Shown here piece after piece: positions 1-8,122 of a stretch of DNA of 64,000 nucleotides; positions within the stretch are counted from its first letter, which is position 1, and every line of letters starts with the position of its first letter. The notes beneath the pieces are model-generated. The model was not told the origin of the DNA. It did no database searches and worked only from the letters and a program-made list of their open reading frames with translations. The DNA is from RI-242 sp038246255 (GTDB lineage Bacteria; Planctomycetota; UBA1135; GCA-002686595): assembly GCA_038246255.1 (NCBI GenBank), contig JBBRWC010000006.1, positions 1 to 64,000 on the forward strand, in the 5' to 3' direction. Position numbers and translations under genes: made by a program.

Positions 1-62
1 CAGTGTAACCGCGGCGCAGTGTAACCGCGGGCCAGTGTAACCGCGGCGCAATGTAACCGCGG
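1..62. repeat. 16-bp tandem repeat, about four copies
   Basis: The unit CAGTGTAACCGCGG plus two variable bases starts at 1, 17, 33 and 49. The last copy has CAATG in place of CAGTG. The array may extend to the left beyond the window. It contains no open frame of interest and has no spacer structure, so it is not a CRISPR. The rest of the 219 bases up to the first gene shows nothing I recognise. Confidence 0.9.
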
Positions 63-281
63 GGCCCTCTCGCGATGGAGCCGCGCATCCGCCACCGGAT
101 CTGCGGGACGACCCCGGGAGTTCTCGCCGGGCACAGGAAACTTGCCCTACTTAGCCAGTAGCCCGCGGTGTGAAGGCGGATACGAAGTGCCCGGGATAGT
201 TCCCGCCGCCGCGCGCATGGAGCCGAACCTGCGCCGCGTTTCCGCCCGCTCGCCCAAACCCTGGCTCCACCACTCGCCACC

Positions 282-2207
282 ATGCCCCCGATCGATCCGG
301 CGACGAAGCCCGCGCGCCGCGCAAGAAAATGCGCCGTTGCCGTTGGGACATTGGGGTGGATCGCGGCCGCGCTCCTTGCCGCCTGCGCCGACGGATCGAG
401 CGACGCGCAAGCGCCGGCGCCCAGTGCCGTCCCGATCGGGGCGACCGCCGTCGACACGCTCGTCACCGACCGACGTTTTTTGCCGCGTTTCCTCTCGGAG
501 CTCGGCCCCGCGCCGGCCACGGTGCTGGTCTTCACGAGCGCGGGCTGCCCCCTCGCCGCCCGCTACCTGCCGCGCCTCGCAGAAATGGAGCGCGAACTGC
601 GCGCGCGCGACGTGCGCTTCGTCGCCGTGGATGTCGGCCACGCATCGATCGCCGAAGCCATGGACCAGGCTTTCGAGTTCGATTTCGACTTCCACGTCGT
701 CAAGGATCCGGACGGCTCGACGGCCGCCGCGGTGGGAGCGACACGCTCGCCCCAGGTCGTGGTGCTCGATGGCGAGCGCCGCATTGTGTACCGCGGGCGC
801 GTCGACGGCCAACACCGCCTCGCGGGGACCCGTCCCGAGCCGGGCCGCGCCGACCTGCGCGAGGCGCTCGACGACGTGCTCGCCGGCCGCCCCGTGCGTG
901 TGCCCGAAACCGCCGTCGACGGCTGTCCGCTCGAGGTCGAGCTCATCACCCCCGACCCCGAGCTGACCTGGAGCGCGAACGTGGAGCCCCTGTTCGCGCG
1001 CCATTGCGCCCCGTGCCACGAACCGGGGGCGCCCGGCCCCTTCCCGCTGCACACCTACGACGCTGTGTTCCGACGCAAGCGTGTCGTCGCCGAAGTTGTG
1101 CAAGAGCGGCGCATGCCCCCCTGGTTCGCGCTGCCGGGCCACGGCCACTTCGAAAACGAGCGCAACCTCAGCCCGACCGAGCGGCGCACCGTGCTCGCGT
1201 GGCTCGCCGCGGGCGCGCCGCGGGGCGAAGTGCGCCCCGACGCCGCCGTGCAACCGCGGGGTGAGTGGCGCATGGGCACCCCGGACCTCATCGTCGACGC
1301 ACCGGCGTTCGACGTGCCCGCGAGCGGCGCGGTGGAGTACGTTTACCACCGACTCCCCTACCGCTTCGAACAGGACACCTGGATCGAAGCCGTCGAATTG
1401 CTGCCGTCCGCGGCGTCGGTCGTGCACCACGCCCAGGTGATGTACATCGACGAGTCGCGCGAGTACACCCACGACACCGAGTGGATCTCCTGGTCGCGGC
1501 TCGTTTGCGTCTACGTTCCAGGGCGCGAAGTCTTCGAAACGGCGCCGGGCACGGCGTTCCTGGTCCCCGCCGGCTCGAGCCTCGGGCTGCAGATGCACTA
1601 CGTGCCGGATGGCCGTTCGGTTGCGGAGAAGCCGCGCGTCGGGCTGCGGTTCCCGCGCTCGATCGTGCACAAGCGCCTGCGCAGCCTGTGGCTCGCGGAC
1701 ATGGATTTCGAAGTGCCGCCGGGGGCCACCGCGCACACCGTCGTCTCCACGCGCGGTTTGAAGGAGCCCCGCGCGATCGAAGCCCACAGCATTTTGCCGC
1801 ACATGCACCTGCGCGGCCGCGACCTCGGTCTCGTCGCGCACTACCCGGACGGCCGCACCGAATCCCTGTTGCGCGTGCCGAACTACAACTTCGACTGGCA
1901 GCTCGATTACCGCTACGCGCCGGGCGCCAAACGCTTCCCGCCGGGCACGTCGTTCGAGTTCACGGCGCGCTACGACAACTCGGCGTTCAACGCGCTGAAT
2001 CCGGACCCGTCCGCGACCGTCCGCTTCGGCGAATTGACCACGGACGAGATGTTTTACTGCTGGTTCTTCTACACGTACGTGGACGAGAATCTCGAGCTCG
2101 CCGTCGATCCAGCGACCGGCCACTCACACTTCGCACCGAACGAGCGCAGCACGGACGTCCCACGCGGCATTGTGCGCCGCGCCGCCCGCCCCACCGATCA
2201 GGAGTAG
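282..2207 (+). CDS. Redoxin / cytochrome c / copper type II monooxygenase-like fusion lipoprotein
   Basis: A 641-residue secreted protein. The N-terminus has a basic stretch, a hydrophobic segment and a lipobox LLAAC with Cys35, so it is probably a lipoprotein. Residues about 55-205 form a thioredoxin-fold redoxin domain with one visible active-site-like cysteine (TSAGCPLA, Cys89) and no CxxC. A haem-binding motif HCAPCH (Cys242, Cys245, His246) starts a c-type cytochrome-like segment. The C-terminal half resembles ascorbate-dependent copper monooxygenases of the PHM/DBH type: His-His at 382-383, LPHMHLRG (His507, His509) and DEMFYCWFF (Met590) fit the two copper sites. Fusions of this kind are known from environmental bacteria, but I know of no established substrate. 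Roles in periplasmic oxidation or copper redox are inference. The ATG at 282 is chosen because it directly precedes the signal sequence. Confidence 0.85.
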   Translation: MPPIDPATKPARRARKCAVAVGTLGWIAAALLAACADGSSDAQAPAPSAVPIGATAVDTLVTDRRFLPRFLSELGPAPATVLVFTSAGCPLAARYLPRLAEMERELRARDVRFVAVDVGHASIAEAMDQAFEFDFDFHVVKDPDGSTAAAVGATRSPQVVVLDGERRIVYRGRVDGQHRLAGTRPEPGRADLREALDDVLAGRPVRVPETAVDGCPLEVELITPDPELTWSANVEPLFARHCAPCHEPGAPGPFPLHTYDAVFRRKRVVAEVVQERRMPPWFALPGHGHFENERNLSPTERRTVLAWLAAGAPRGEVRPDAAVQPRGEWRMGTPDLIVDAPAFDVPASGAVEYVYHRLPYRFEQDTWIEAVELLPSAASVVHHAQVMYIDESREYTHDTEWISWSRLVCVYVPGREVFETAPGTAFLVPAGSSLGLQMHYVPDGRSVAEKPRVGLRFPRSIVHKRLRSLWLADMDFEVPPGATAHTVVSTRGLKEPRAIEAHSILPHMHLRGRDLGLVAHYPDGRTESLLRVPNYNFDWQLDYRYAPGAKRFPPGTSFEFTARYDNSAFNALNPDPSATVRFGELTTDEMFYCWFFYTYVDENLELAVDPATGHSHFAPNERSTDVPRGIVRRAARPTDQE

Positions 2208-2230
2208 GGGCTCCGCCGATCAGGCGTAGG
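2194..2230. repeat. 15-bp near-direct repeat spanning the stop codon
   Basis: CCGATCAGGAGTAGG (2194-2208) contains the TAG stop of the fusion lipoprotein gene and is followed seven bases later by CCGATCAGGCGTAGG (2216-2230). One base differs. It lies in the 41-bp convergent gap before the acetyltransferase stop and looks like a small local duplication. Confidence 0.7.
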
Positions 2231-2248
2231 AGAACGCTTGCTGGAACG

Positions 2249-2878
2249 TCATTGCCCGTCGGATGCGCCGCGCGCGAGCCATTGCTCGCCCTCGTCCGCC
2301 AGGGACTCGAGCGCCTCGGGACTCAGCACATGCGCGAGCAAGGGCTCGTCGAACGCGCCGAGGCGGCGGTAGAAGTCTTGGGCGGCGCCGTTCCACGCAC
2401 GCGTCGCCCACCACAGGTACGCCCGCCCCTCCCGCTTCGCCTGCGCGGCGCACGCCGCCACGAGGGCGCGTCCGATGCCGAGGCCGCGCGTTCCCTCCGC
2501 GACGAACAGGTCGCTCATGTAGAGCCCCGCGGCGGCCCAGCCCGTTTCGTAGGCGGGCAGGAGGAGTGCATACCCGATCAGCTCGCCGTCGAGTTCCGCC
2601 ACGATGCCGTTGAACAGCGGCGTGGCGCCAAACCCATCGCGTAGGATCGCCGCAGGTGTGAAGTGCTCGATCGGATCCCCCTGGTGCGCGTTGAGAGCGC
2701 GCGCGAGCGCTGCAAGGCCGGCGGCATCCCGGAGTTCGAGTGGCCGCACCCGCGCGCGGCCGCGGCGCGGATCGCGGCCACGGCCGGTTGAGTCCGTGGA
2801 CGTTCGCTCGGGCGCGGCAGGGGCGTCCGCGGGACTCGCGGTGCTCGTGGGAACTCGTGGGTTGCGTTCGTCGGCCAT
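2249..2878 (-). CDS. GNAT family N-acetyltransferase
   Basis: A protein of 209 residues with a typical Gcn5-related acetyltransferase fold. The variable N-terminal 35 residues are rich in Pro, Ala and Arg. The domain begins at ARVRPLELRDA. The acetyl-CoA binding motif A is DLFVAEGTRGLGIGRALV, followed by the RLGAF segment typical of the family C-terminal region. The substrate cannot be told from sequence. An upstream frame-compatible start at 2965 would add 29 Arg/Ala/Pro-rich residues, so I prefer the ATG at 2878 (MADERNPRV). The gene converges on the fusion lipoprotein gene. Confidence 0.85.
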   Translation of the reverse strand: MADERNPRVPTSTASPADAPAAPERTSTDSTGRGRDPRRGRARVRPLELRDAAGLAALARALNAHQGDPIEHFTPAAILRDGFGATPLFNGIVAELDGELIGYALLLPAYETGWAAAGLYMSDLFVAEGTRGLGIGRALVAACAAQAKREGRAYLWWATRAWNGAAQDFYRRLGAFDEPLLAHVLSPEALESLADEGEQWLARGASDGQ

Positions 2879-3096
2879 GGGTATCGGTGCCGGAGGCACC
2901 CTGCGCGCGGGTCGCGCACCTGCGGCGCCGCGCGGCGCCCGCGAAGCTCGGCAGGCTGCTCCCACACGGCGAGCCTAACGGTTCCGGGGACGGACGCGAC
3001 GCCCCCAGTTGTCCGCACCTGCCCGGCACGGCCCCCGCCCACCCGCGCCACCCCGCGCATTGCGCCGGGCGGCGCCGCGCGTGTACAACGCCGCGC

Positions 3097-4443
3097 ATGG
3101 CACAACCGGCAGGCAACGGGCGACGTCGTGTCCTCGGACTCGTTTTCCTGACGGTCTTCGTGGACCTGATCGGGTTTTCGGTCCTGTTTCCGCTCTTCCC
3201 CGACCTGCTCGCCTGGTACCTCGAGCGCGAGGGCGACGGCAGCCCGCTCGCACGCCTTGTCGCCTGGTTGACCGAACTCGTCTCCGGTCGCCCCGGCGCA
3301 CAGTTCGCGGTCGTCACGCTGTTCGGCGGAATCCTGGGAAGCGTCTATTCCCTCCTGCAATTTTTGTTCGCGCCGTTTTGGGGCGCGCTCAGCGACCGCA
3401 TTGGCCGGCGCAAAACGCTCCTCGTGACCCTCGGGGGCACCGCGCTCGCTTACCTGTTGTGGATGTTCGCGGGGTCCTTTGCGCTGCTCGTCGCCGCGCG
3501 CATCCTCGGTGGCATCATGGCCGGCAACATTTCGACGGCGAGCGCCGCGGCTGCGGACGTGTCCGACGCGAAAAACCGCGCGGGTGGTATGGCCATCGTC
3601 GGCATGGCCATCGGCCTCGGATTTGTGCTCGGCCCGGCCTTGGGCGCCACGGCGTACCACCTCGTCGACGCCATGGCGCTGTGGCCCGCGGGCGCGCGCT
3701 GGGGATGGAACCCGTTCTCGGGTGCGGCCGCCGTCGCGTTTGCCCTCGCCCTCTTCAATGTCCTTTGGGCGTTTTGGCGTTTCCCTGAGACCCTGCCGCC
3801 GGTCAGCCCCGAGGAACGCCGCCGCCGCGCGTCCGAGCGTTTGCTGCACGGCCTCGCGCCCTGGCGCGCGCTCGCACGCATCAACCTGCCGGGCGTGCGC
3901 CGCGCGAACCTCGTGTACCTCGCGACCCAGACGGCGTTTGCCGCGATGGAGTTCACCCTCGTGTTCCTCGCCGCTGAACGCTTCGGGTTCGCGCCGAAGG
4001 ACAACGCGTGGATGTTCGTGTTCGTCGGCCTCGTCATCGCCCTCGTGCAGGGGGGCTTCGTGCGCCGCCGGGCCGCACAGATCGGCGAAAAGCGCCTGAT
4101 GCTGCTCGGGATCGTACTGCTCGTGCCGGGCTTCGCCGGGCTGGGACTCGCGGGCAGTGTCGGAACGCTGTACCTCGCGCTATTCCTGTTGGCCACGGGC
4201 AGCGCCCTGTTTGTGCCGACGCTCAGCGCGCTCGTTTCGCTCTACACACCCGCCGACCGCCAGGGCATCGCGATGGGGGCGTTCCGCTCCATGGGCGCCC
4301 TGTCGCGGGCGATCGGCCCGCTCGCCGGTGGGCTGCTCTATTGGGCCCTCGGGAGCACCGCGCCGTACGTCATTGGGGCGGTTTTCCTCGCCCTGCCCTT
4401 GGCGCTCGCCCGCGGCCTCCCCCAACCCGCACCGCCAGAGTGA
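3097..4443 (+). CDS. Major facilitator superfamily transporter, TetA/multidrug-exporter type
   Basis: A 448-residue membrane protein with about 12 hydrophobic segments. The MFS motif A between helices 2 and 3 is present as GALSDRIGRRKTLL. Helix 1 contains FVDLIGFSVLFPLFPDLL, the D..G....P.LP-like signature of the DHA1 drug-proton antiporter branch that includes TetA. A longer upstream frame exists, but it overlaps the divergent GNAT gene and lacks hydrophobic character, so the ATG at 3097 is used. The substrate is unknown; efflux of a small molecule by proton antiport is the family expectation. The next gene is a small exported protein 74 bases downstream. Confidence 0.9.
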   Translation: MAQPAGNGRRRVLGLVFLTVFVDLIGFSVLFPLFPDLLAWYLEREGDGSPLARLVAWLTELVSGRPGAQFAVVTLFGGILGSVYSLLQFLFAPFWGALSDRIGRRKTLLVTLGGTALAYLLWMFAGSFALLVAARILGGIMAGNISTASAAAADVSDAKNRAGGMAIVGMAIGLGFVLGPALGATAYHLVDAMALWPAGARWGWNPFSGAAAVAFALALFNVLWAFWRFPETLPPVSPEERRRRASERLLHGLAPWRALARINLPGVRRANLVYLATQTAFAAMEFTLVFLAAERFGFAPKDNAWMFVFVGLVIALVQGGFVRRRAAQIGEKRLMLLGIVLLVPGFAGLGLAGSVGTLYLALFLLATGSALFVPTLSALVSLYTPADRQGIAMGAFRSMGALSRAIGPLAGGLLYWALGSTAPYVIGAVFLALPLALARGLPQPAPPE

Positions 4444-4517
4444 TGGGCGACGCCCGCGGAGGCCCGACCAGATGGGCGCTTAAGTTGGAGCGGAACGGGG
4501 CCGATAGAAAGACCACC

Positions 4518-4904
4518 ATGAAACACGCCGCCCTGCCCGCCATCCTGCTCGCTTGCGCCCTTTTTGCGGGCGGCGCCTGGTCCGACGAGCGGGCCCAGAA
4601 GGCGGACCTCGAAACCCGCGTTGCTGAACTCGAGCGCCGCCTAGCCGACACCGAGCGCTCGGGCGCCGCGCTGTCGTCCGAACTGGGTGCGCTGCGCGCC
4701 ACGGACCGCGAGATACTCGCGTACCTCCAGCGCCAGGCCCAAGCCGCCAACACGATGCAAGACGTGCTCGACGCCTCCGAGGCCAAGGGTTTCACCGCGG
4801 GCATCAACCCCAACTCGCGGATCGAACTGCTCGCGGGCTTGCGCAGCCTGTACTCCGCGGCAGCAGCGGACATTCCGAAAGCCGCCGTTCCGCGCGCCGA
4901 CTAG
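4518..4904 (+). CDS. Small exported coiled-coil protein, function unknown
   Basis: A 128-residue protein. Residues 1-22 are a signal peptide (ATLPAILL-like hydrophobic core ending AGGAWS). Residues about 27-70 show a heptad pattern rich in Leu, Glu and Arg (LETRVAELERRLADTE) predicted to be a coiled coil. The rest is helical and has no motif I recognise. The TAG stop codon at 4902-4904 is also part of the CTAG that begins a short hairpin copy of the dispersed repeat described separately. The start is the ATG directly before the signal sequence. Function cannot be assigned. Confidence 0.75.
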   Translation: MKHAALPAILLACALFAGGAWSDERAQKADLETRVAELERRLADTERSGAALSSELGALRATDREILAYLQRQAQAANTMQDVLDASEAKGFTAGINPNSRIELLAGLRSLYSAAAADIPKAAVPRAD

Positions 4905-4955
4905 TCCGGGTTATTCACCAGCTTTGCGATCGGAAAGCTGGTGAACAACCCGGGC
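4901..4955. repeat. Short palindromic derivative (copy A) of the dispersed CTAG/CCCGGGTTA element
   Basis: The sequence begins CTAGTCCGGGTTATTCACCA and continues GCTTTGCGATCGG, identical over most of its length to the left end of the long copies at 17333 and 51420 (reverse). After 33 bases it turns into the inverted sequence AAAGCTGGTGAACAACCCGG, so the whole forms a hairpin with a stem of about 21 bp. The internal 150 bases of the long copies are absent. In RNA it could act as a terminator or processing signal after the small exported protein gene, whose stop codon it contains. Confidence 0.8.
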
Positions 4956-5004
4956 GAGTGCCCTGGATTCGATCGCGGCCGTGCACCGGTCGTAGGATCG
5001 AAAC

Positions 5005-5706
5005 GTGGCGAACCTCGGCTTCCCGCAACGCACCCAAAGCGCGCCGCGCAAGCTGCACGCCGTCGTGCGTGCGGTGACAGCGGACGGCGTCGACGGCAAC
5101 ACGACGCGCTTTGACCGCCTGGCAGTGCTGGAGCTCGCCTGCGGACCCGGGCGCCATCTTGTCCACTTCGCACCCGCAAGCCTCGGGCTCGACCGCGATC
5201 CGCGCGCGGTTGAAGCGGTGCGTGCGCTCGGGCGCGACGCCAAGGTCGAGGACCTGTGTGTCCCGGGCTGGGGCCAGCGCATCGCCGCCAAGCGACCCGG
5301 CGGTTTCGAAGCCGCCTACCTCGCCGATTGCCTGGTCCACCTCCAGCGGCCCGAGGTCGCCCTCAGTGAACTCGTCCACGCGCTGCGGCCCGGCGCGCCC
5401 GTCGTGGTCGTCGAATGGGTGCTTCCCGAGTCCGATGGGCCCATGCGCGGCGGGCTCGCCCGCGCCCTCCAGGCACTCGTACCGGGAACGCGCGCACACT
5501 GGCGCCACCCCGAGCACTTGCGCGCGTGGCCCGAGTCCCGTTGGTGGGCGCTCTTGGAGTCGGCCGGGTTCGAGCGGCAAGCGAGCCTGCTGCACAGTTT
5601 TCCGCCCGGCCTGACCGCGCGCGCTCCCTTCGGAACACTGCTACGTTCGTTCTGGCCGCCACGCACGCTCATCGCGCGCACGCCAGGGGTGCCTTCACCG
5701 CGCTGA
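5005..5706 (+). CDS. Class I SAM-dependent methyltransferase
   Basis: A 233-residue protein. Motif I of the Rossmann methyltransferase fold is VLELACGPGRHLV, followed by the acidic end of strand 2 (LGLDRDPRAV) and the motif IV/post-motif region LADCLVHLQRPEVALSELVHALRPGAPVVVVEW, which is typical of UbiE/type-11 methyltransferases. The C-terminal part (AGFERQASLLHSF) completes the fold. The substrate is unknown. The upstream hairpin repeat ends 49 bases before the ATG. The stop codon is immediately adjacent to the stop of the convergent gene at 5707. Confidence 0.85.
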   Translation: MANLGFPQRTQSAPRKLHAVVRAVTADGVDGNTTRFDRLAVLELACGPGRHLVHFAPASLGLDRDPRAVEAVRALGRDAKVEDLCVPGWGQRIAAKRPGGFEAAYLADCLVHLQRPEVALSELVHALRPGAPVVVVEWVLPESDGPMRGGLARALQALVPGTRAHWRHPEHLRAWPESRWWALLESAGFERQASLLHSFPPGLTARAPFGTLLRSFWPPRTLIARTPGVPSPR

Positions 5707-6849
5707 TCAGCGGCTCGGCTTGCGTGTGCGCCGCAACGCATCGCGCTCGCTGCGGTTGGGCTGCGCGAACGAAATCACGGTCGCGAGGTCCACCCACAGT
5801 TGACCGCCCGGTGGCGCGCCGGGTTGAGCGGGTGCAAGGTCGAGAAAAACACCGCGCTCGCCCACTTCGAGGATTTGCGCCGCAACCGGTGCGTCTTCCT
5901 CCGTCAGCAGCTCGAGCACGACACCCCCCCACAGGCGCTGGGCGCTGCGCAGCGCTCCCGGCAAGCTGTCGAGGTCCAATCTGGGCGCAGAGTCGGGGTC
6001 CACTTCGACCAGCGGGCGCGGGTTCGCCACCTCGACGGCTTCCACATCGTCGAGCGCAAAAAACTCAAGTCCGCGGCGCGCGCCGCGCTCGTCCAGCGCA
6101 TCCACGGCGAACCACTCGGTGCCCACGGCGAGCAAGCGTCCGTCGACGAGTCGCGAGGGTGCACTGAGCTCGATGCGCACGGATTGCCCCACGAGCGGCG
6201 CGACGAGCAGCGCAGCGCGGCCCGCGGCCCGGCGCTCGAGCAACGCCGCGGACGTGGCGTCGAGGAGCGGCGCAAGGGCGGCGTTGCGCGCGGGCATGCG
6301 GCCCGCGCGAGTGCGCCCCGCGTCCGCTCCGAAAGAGATCCGCGCCACGTGCGCGAGACGCACGAGCGCAAGCCCCGCGGGTTCGAAACCATGGGTTTCA
6401 AAGAGCGCCACACCCGGGCCCGGGTGGCGCACGCCACCCATCAGGCTGGCTCCGCCCGCGGCACGATCAAGGTGCACGGTCGCCGGTTTGCCGGCCTGCG
6501 CGAGTCCATCCAGCGCCGCCTTGCGCGAATCGAGCCCGACACCGCGCAGGAGCGCGTGGGCGCCGAAGAACGAACGCTTGAGTTCGCGATCCTCGAGTGT
6601 GTCGAGCTCGCACAACAGGGGGCTCTGCGCACGGGCGTACTCGATGGCGAGCAAGGGGATCAACTCGATGCCCCGCGGCGCCATCGCCTCCCGGTCCCAG
6701 CGCTCAAGCGCGACGAGCCGCCGCCCGACCGCCAATGGGAAACCGACCAGGGGCTCGCCGCCGCCGCGCAGCCCGATTTCGAGGGCGCGTGCGCCGTCCC
6801 CCGTGAACCATCTCCTTGGATCCCCGGCCCTGCGCTCCCGTCGTGCCAT
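5707..6849 (-). CDS. Hypothetical protein, conserved-looking but unrecognised
   Basis: A soluble protein of about 380 residues with strong third-position GC bias in this frame, so it is very probably expressed. I do not recognise a family. Visible features are an N-terminal region with charged residues, a central segment that looks alternately strand- and helix-forming (GVALFETHGFEPAGLALVRL), and a C-terminal third that reads like small beta-barrel segments (VRIELSAPSRLVDGRLLAVG, WVDLATVISFAQP). No signal peptide or membrane segment is seen from this start. The ATG at 6849 (MARRERRAGDP) is chosen; further upstream starts would run into the divergent recombinase leader. The stop abuts the methyltransferase stop with no gap. 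Confidence 0.7.
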   Translation of the reverse strand: MARRERRAGDPRRWFTGDGARALEIGLRGGGEPLVGFPLAVGRRLVALERWDREAMAPRGIELIPLLAIEYARAQSPLLCELDTLEDRELKRSFFGAHALLRGVGLDSRKAALDGLAQAGKPATVHLDRAAGGASLMGGVRHPGPGVALFETHGFEPAGLALVRLAHVARISFGADAGRTRAGRMPARNAALAPLLDATSAALLERRAAGRAALLVAPLVGQSVRIELSAPSRLVDGRLLAVGTEWFAVDALDERGARRGLEFFALDDVEAVEVANPRPLVEVDPDSAPRLDLDSLPGALRSAQRLWGGVVLELLTEEDAPVAAQILEVGERGVFLDLAPAQPGAPPGGQLWVDLATVISFAQPNRSERDALRRTRKPSR

Positions 6850-7120
6850 GTGCTGTGCAAAGGGCGACGTGTCACCGCCCGGCCCGCCCGAGCCGCCCGC
6901 CCGCATGCGCATGGGACCCGATCGCCCGCGCGGGGACAAGGGCTGGGGCAAGGGGCGGGTGCCGCGCTCGGGCCCCGCGCTCCGGCACTGTGCGGGGAAA
7001 GGTGCGGCGACGGCCCTGGGGGCGCAGGATAGGCGCGAAGCACGGCGCGGCGGCGCCGCGGCACCGTCGGCGGCACCGTTGCGAAGTCCTAAGCAGAACC
7101 CCACCCGCACCCGCAAGGCC

Positions 7121-8122
7121 GTGCCCGTGCCCGCGCCGGGCGGTCCCGGCGCAGAACACAGCGACGCAGAACACAGCGACGCAGAGCACAGCGGCGCGGC
7201 CGCCGGCAGCGCAGCGGACGGCCGAGTCGACCTGGGGTCGCGCATCGACCTGTTCCTCGAGCAGCTTGCGCTGACCCGCGGCGCGTCTGAGCACACGCTC
7301 AAGGCCTACGCGGGCGACCTCGCTGACCTGCTCGAACACCTTGCGAGCGCGGGTGCGCACACACCCCGGGAAGTGTTGCCCAAGCACTTCAAACGCTGGC
7401 TCGCGGCGCTCGATGCGCGCGAACTCGCGCCAGCATCGATCCAGCGCAAGCTCTCCGCCGCACGCAGCTTTTTCCGCTGGCTGGAGCGGCGCGCCGACAT
7501 CGACGTGCATCCCGCCACGGGCCTGCGTCAAGCGCGCCGCCCGCGCCGACTGCCCCACAGCCTGAGCGTCGAAGAGGTCGAGCGCCTGCTTGCGCCCGCC
7601 GCCGCGTCGTACCTCGGCGCGACGCGCGATGCTGCGCTGCTCGAGTTCCTGTACTCGTCCGGCGCACGCGCTGCTGAAACAGTTGGCCTCGCGCACCGCG
7701 ACCTGGATCTCGCTGCCGGTGCGGCGCGTGTGCGCGGCAAAGGGCGCAAGGAACGGCTCGTTGCACTCGGCCGCTTTGCGGTCGCGGCGCTCGCAACGTA
7801 TTTAGACGATCCCACACGGCCCGCGCCCAGCGCCCGTGCCGACGACGCCGTTTTCCTGAACGCCCGCGGCGGACGGCTCTCGTCACGCTCCCTCCAACGG
7901 GTGCTGGAACGCGCAGTGCTGCGCGGTGGCCTGACACGTCGCGCCACACCGCACACCCTGCGCCACAGCTTCGCCACACACCTGTTGGACCGCGGCGCGG
8001 ATCTGCGCTCCGTCCAAAACCTTTTGGGCCATGCACACCTCGTGACGACGCAGATCTATACCCACGTCAGCCTAGAGCGCCTGCGCCAGGTGGTCGACCA
8101 AGCCCATCCCCGCGCCCGATGA
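7121..8122 (+). CDS. Tyrosine recombinase of the XerC/XerD type
   Basis: A site-specific recombinase, likely for resolving chromosome dimers. The N-terminal SAM-like DNA-binding domain (IDLFLEQLALTRGASEHTL) is followed by the catalytic domain. The catalytic residues are all present: Arg in SSGARAAE, Lys in GKGRKER, His and Arg in HTLRHSFATH, His in LLGHAHL, and the nucleophile Tyr in IYTHVS. The core of about 295 residues matches the family length. The start is uncertain. No ATG lies near the core, so the GTG at 7121 is used provisionally; ATGs at 6905 and 6911 would add a long Arg/Pro/Ala-rich leader. A 15-bp repeat falls in the leader. The end overlaps the start of the next gene by four bases (ATGA), suggesting coupling. 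XerC versus XerD is undecided. Confidence 0.85.
   Translation: MPVPAPGGPGAEHSDAEHSDAEHSGAAAGSAADGRVDLGSRIDLFLEQLALTRGASEHTLKAYAGDLADLLEHLASAGAHTPREVLPKHFKRWLAALDARELAPASIQRKLSAARSFFRWLERRADIDVHPATGLRQARRPRRLPHSLSVEEVERLLAPAAASYLGATRDAALLEFLYSSGARAAETVGLAHRDLDLAAGAARVRGKGRKERLVALGRFAVAALATYLDDPTRPAPSARADDAVFLNARGGRLSSRSLQRVLERAVLRGGLTRRATPHTLRHSFATHLLDRGADLRSVQNLLGHAHLVTTQIYTHVSLERLRQVVDQAHPRAR
7151..7195. repeat. 15-bp tandem repeat, three copies
   Basis: The unit GCAGAACACAGCGAC occurs at 7151, 7166 and, with changes, 7181. If translated in the recombinase frame it encodes Ala-Glu-His-Ser-Asp repeats. Its length is a multiple of three, but it lies upstream of the conserved recombinase core, so it may be leader DNA instead of coding. 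Confidence 0.85.

Noticed and set aside
1..62. CRISPR array
   Set aside because: The units are 16 bp and contiguous, with only two variable bases between cores. There are no spacers and no cas genes.
147..2123. 658-codon antisense frame opposite the fusion lipoprotein gene
   Set aside because: The Arg/Ala/Gly/His-rich sequence has no family features. It is the reverse shadow of a gene with high third-position GC.
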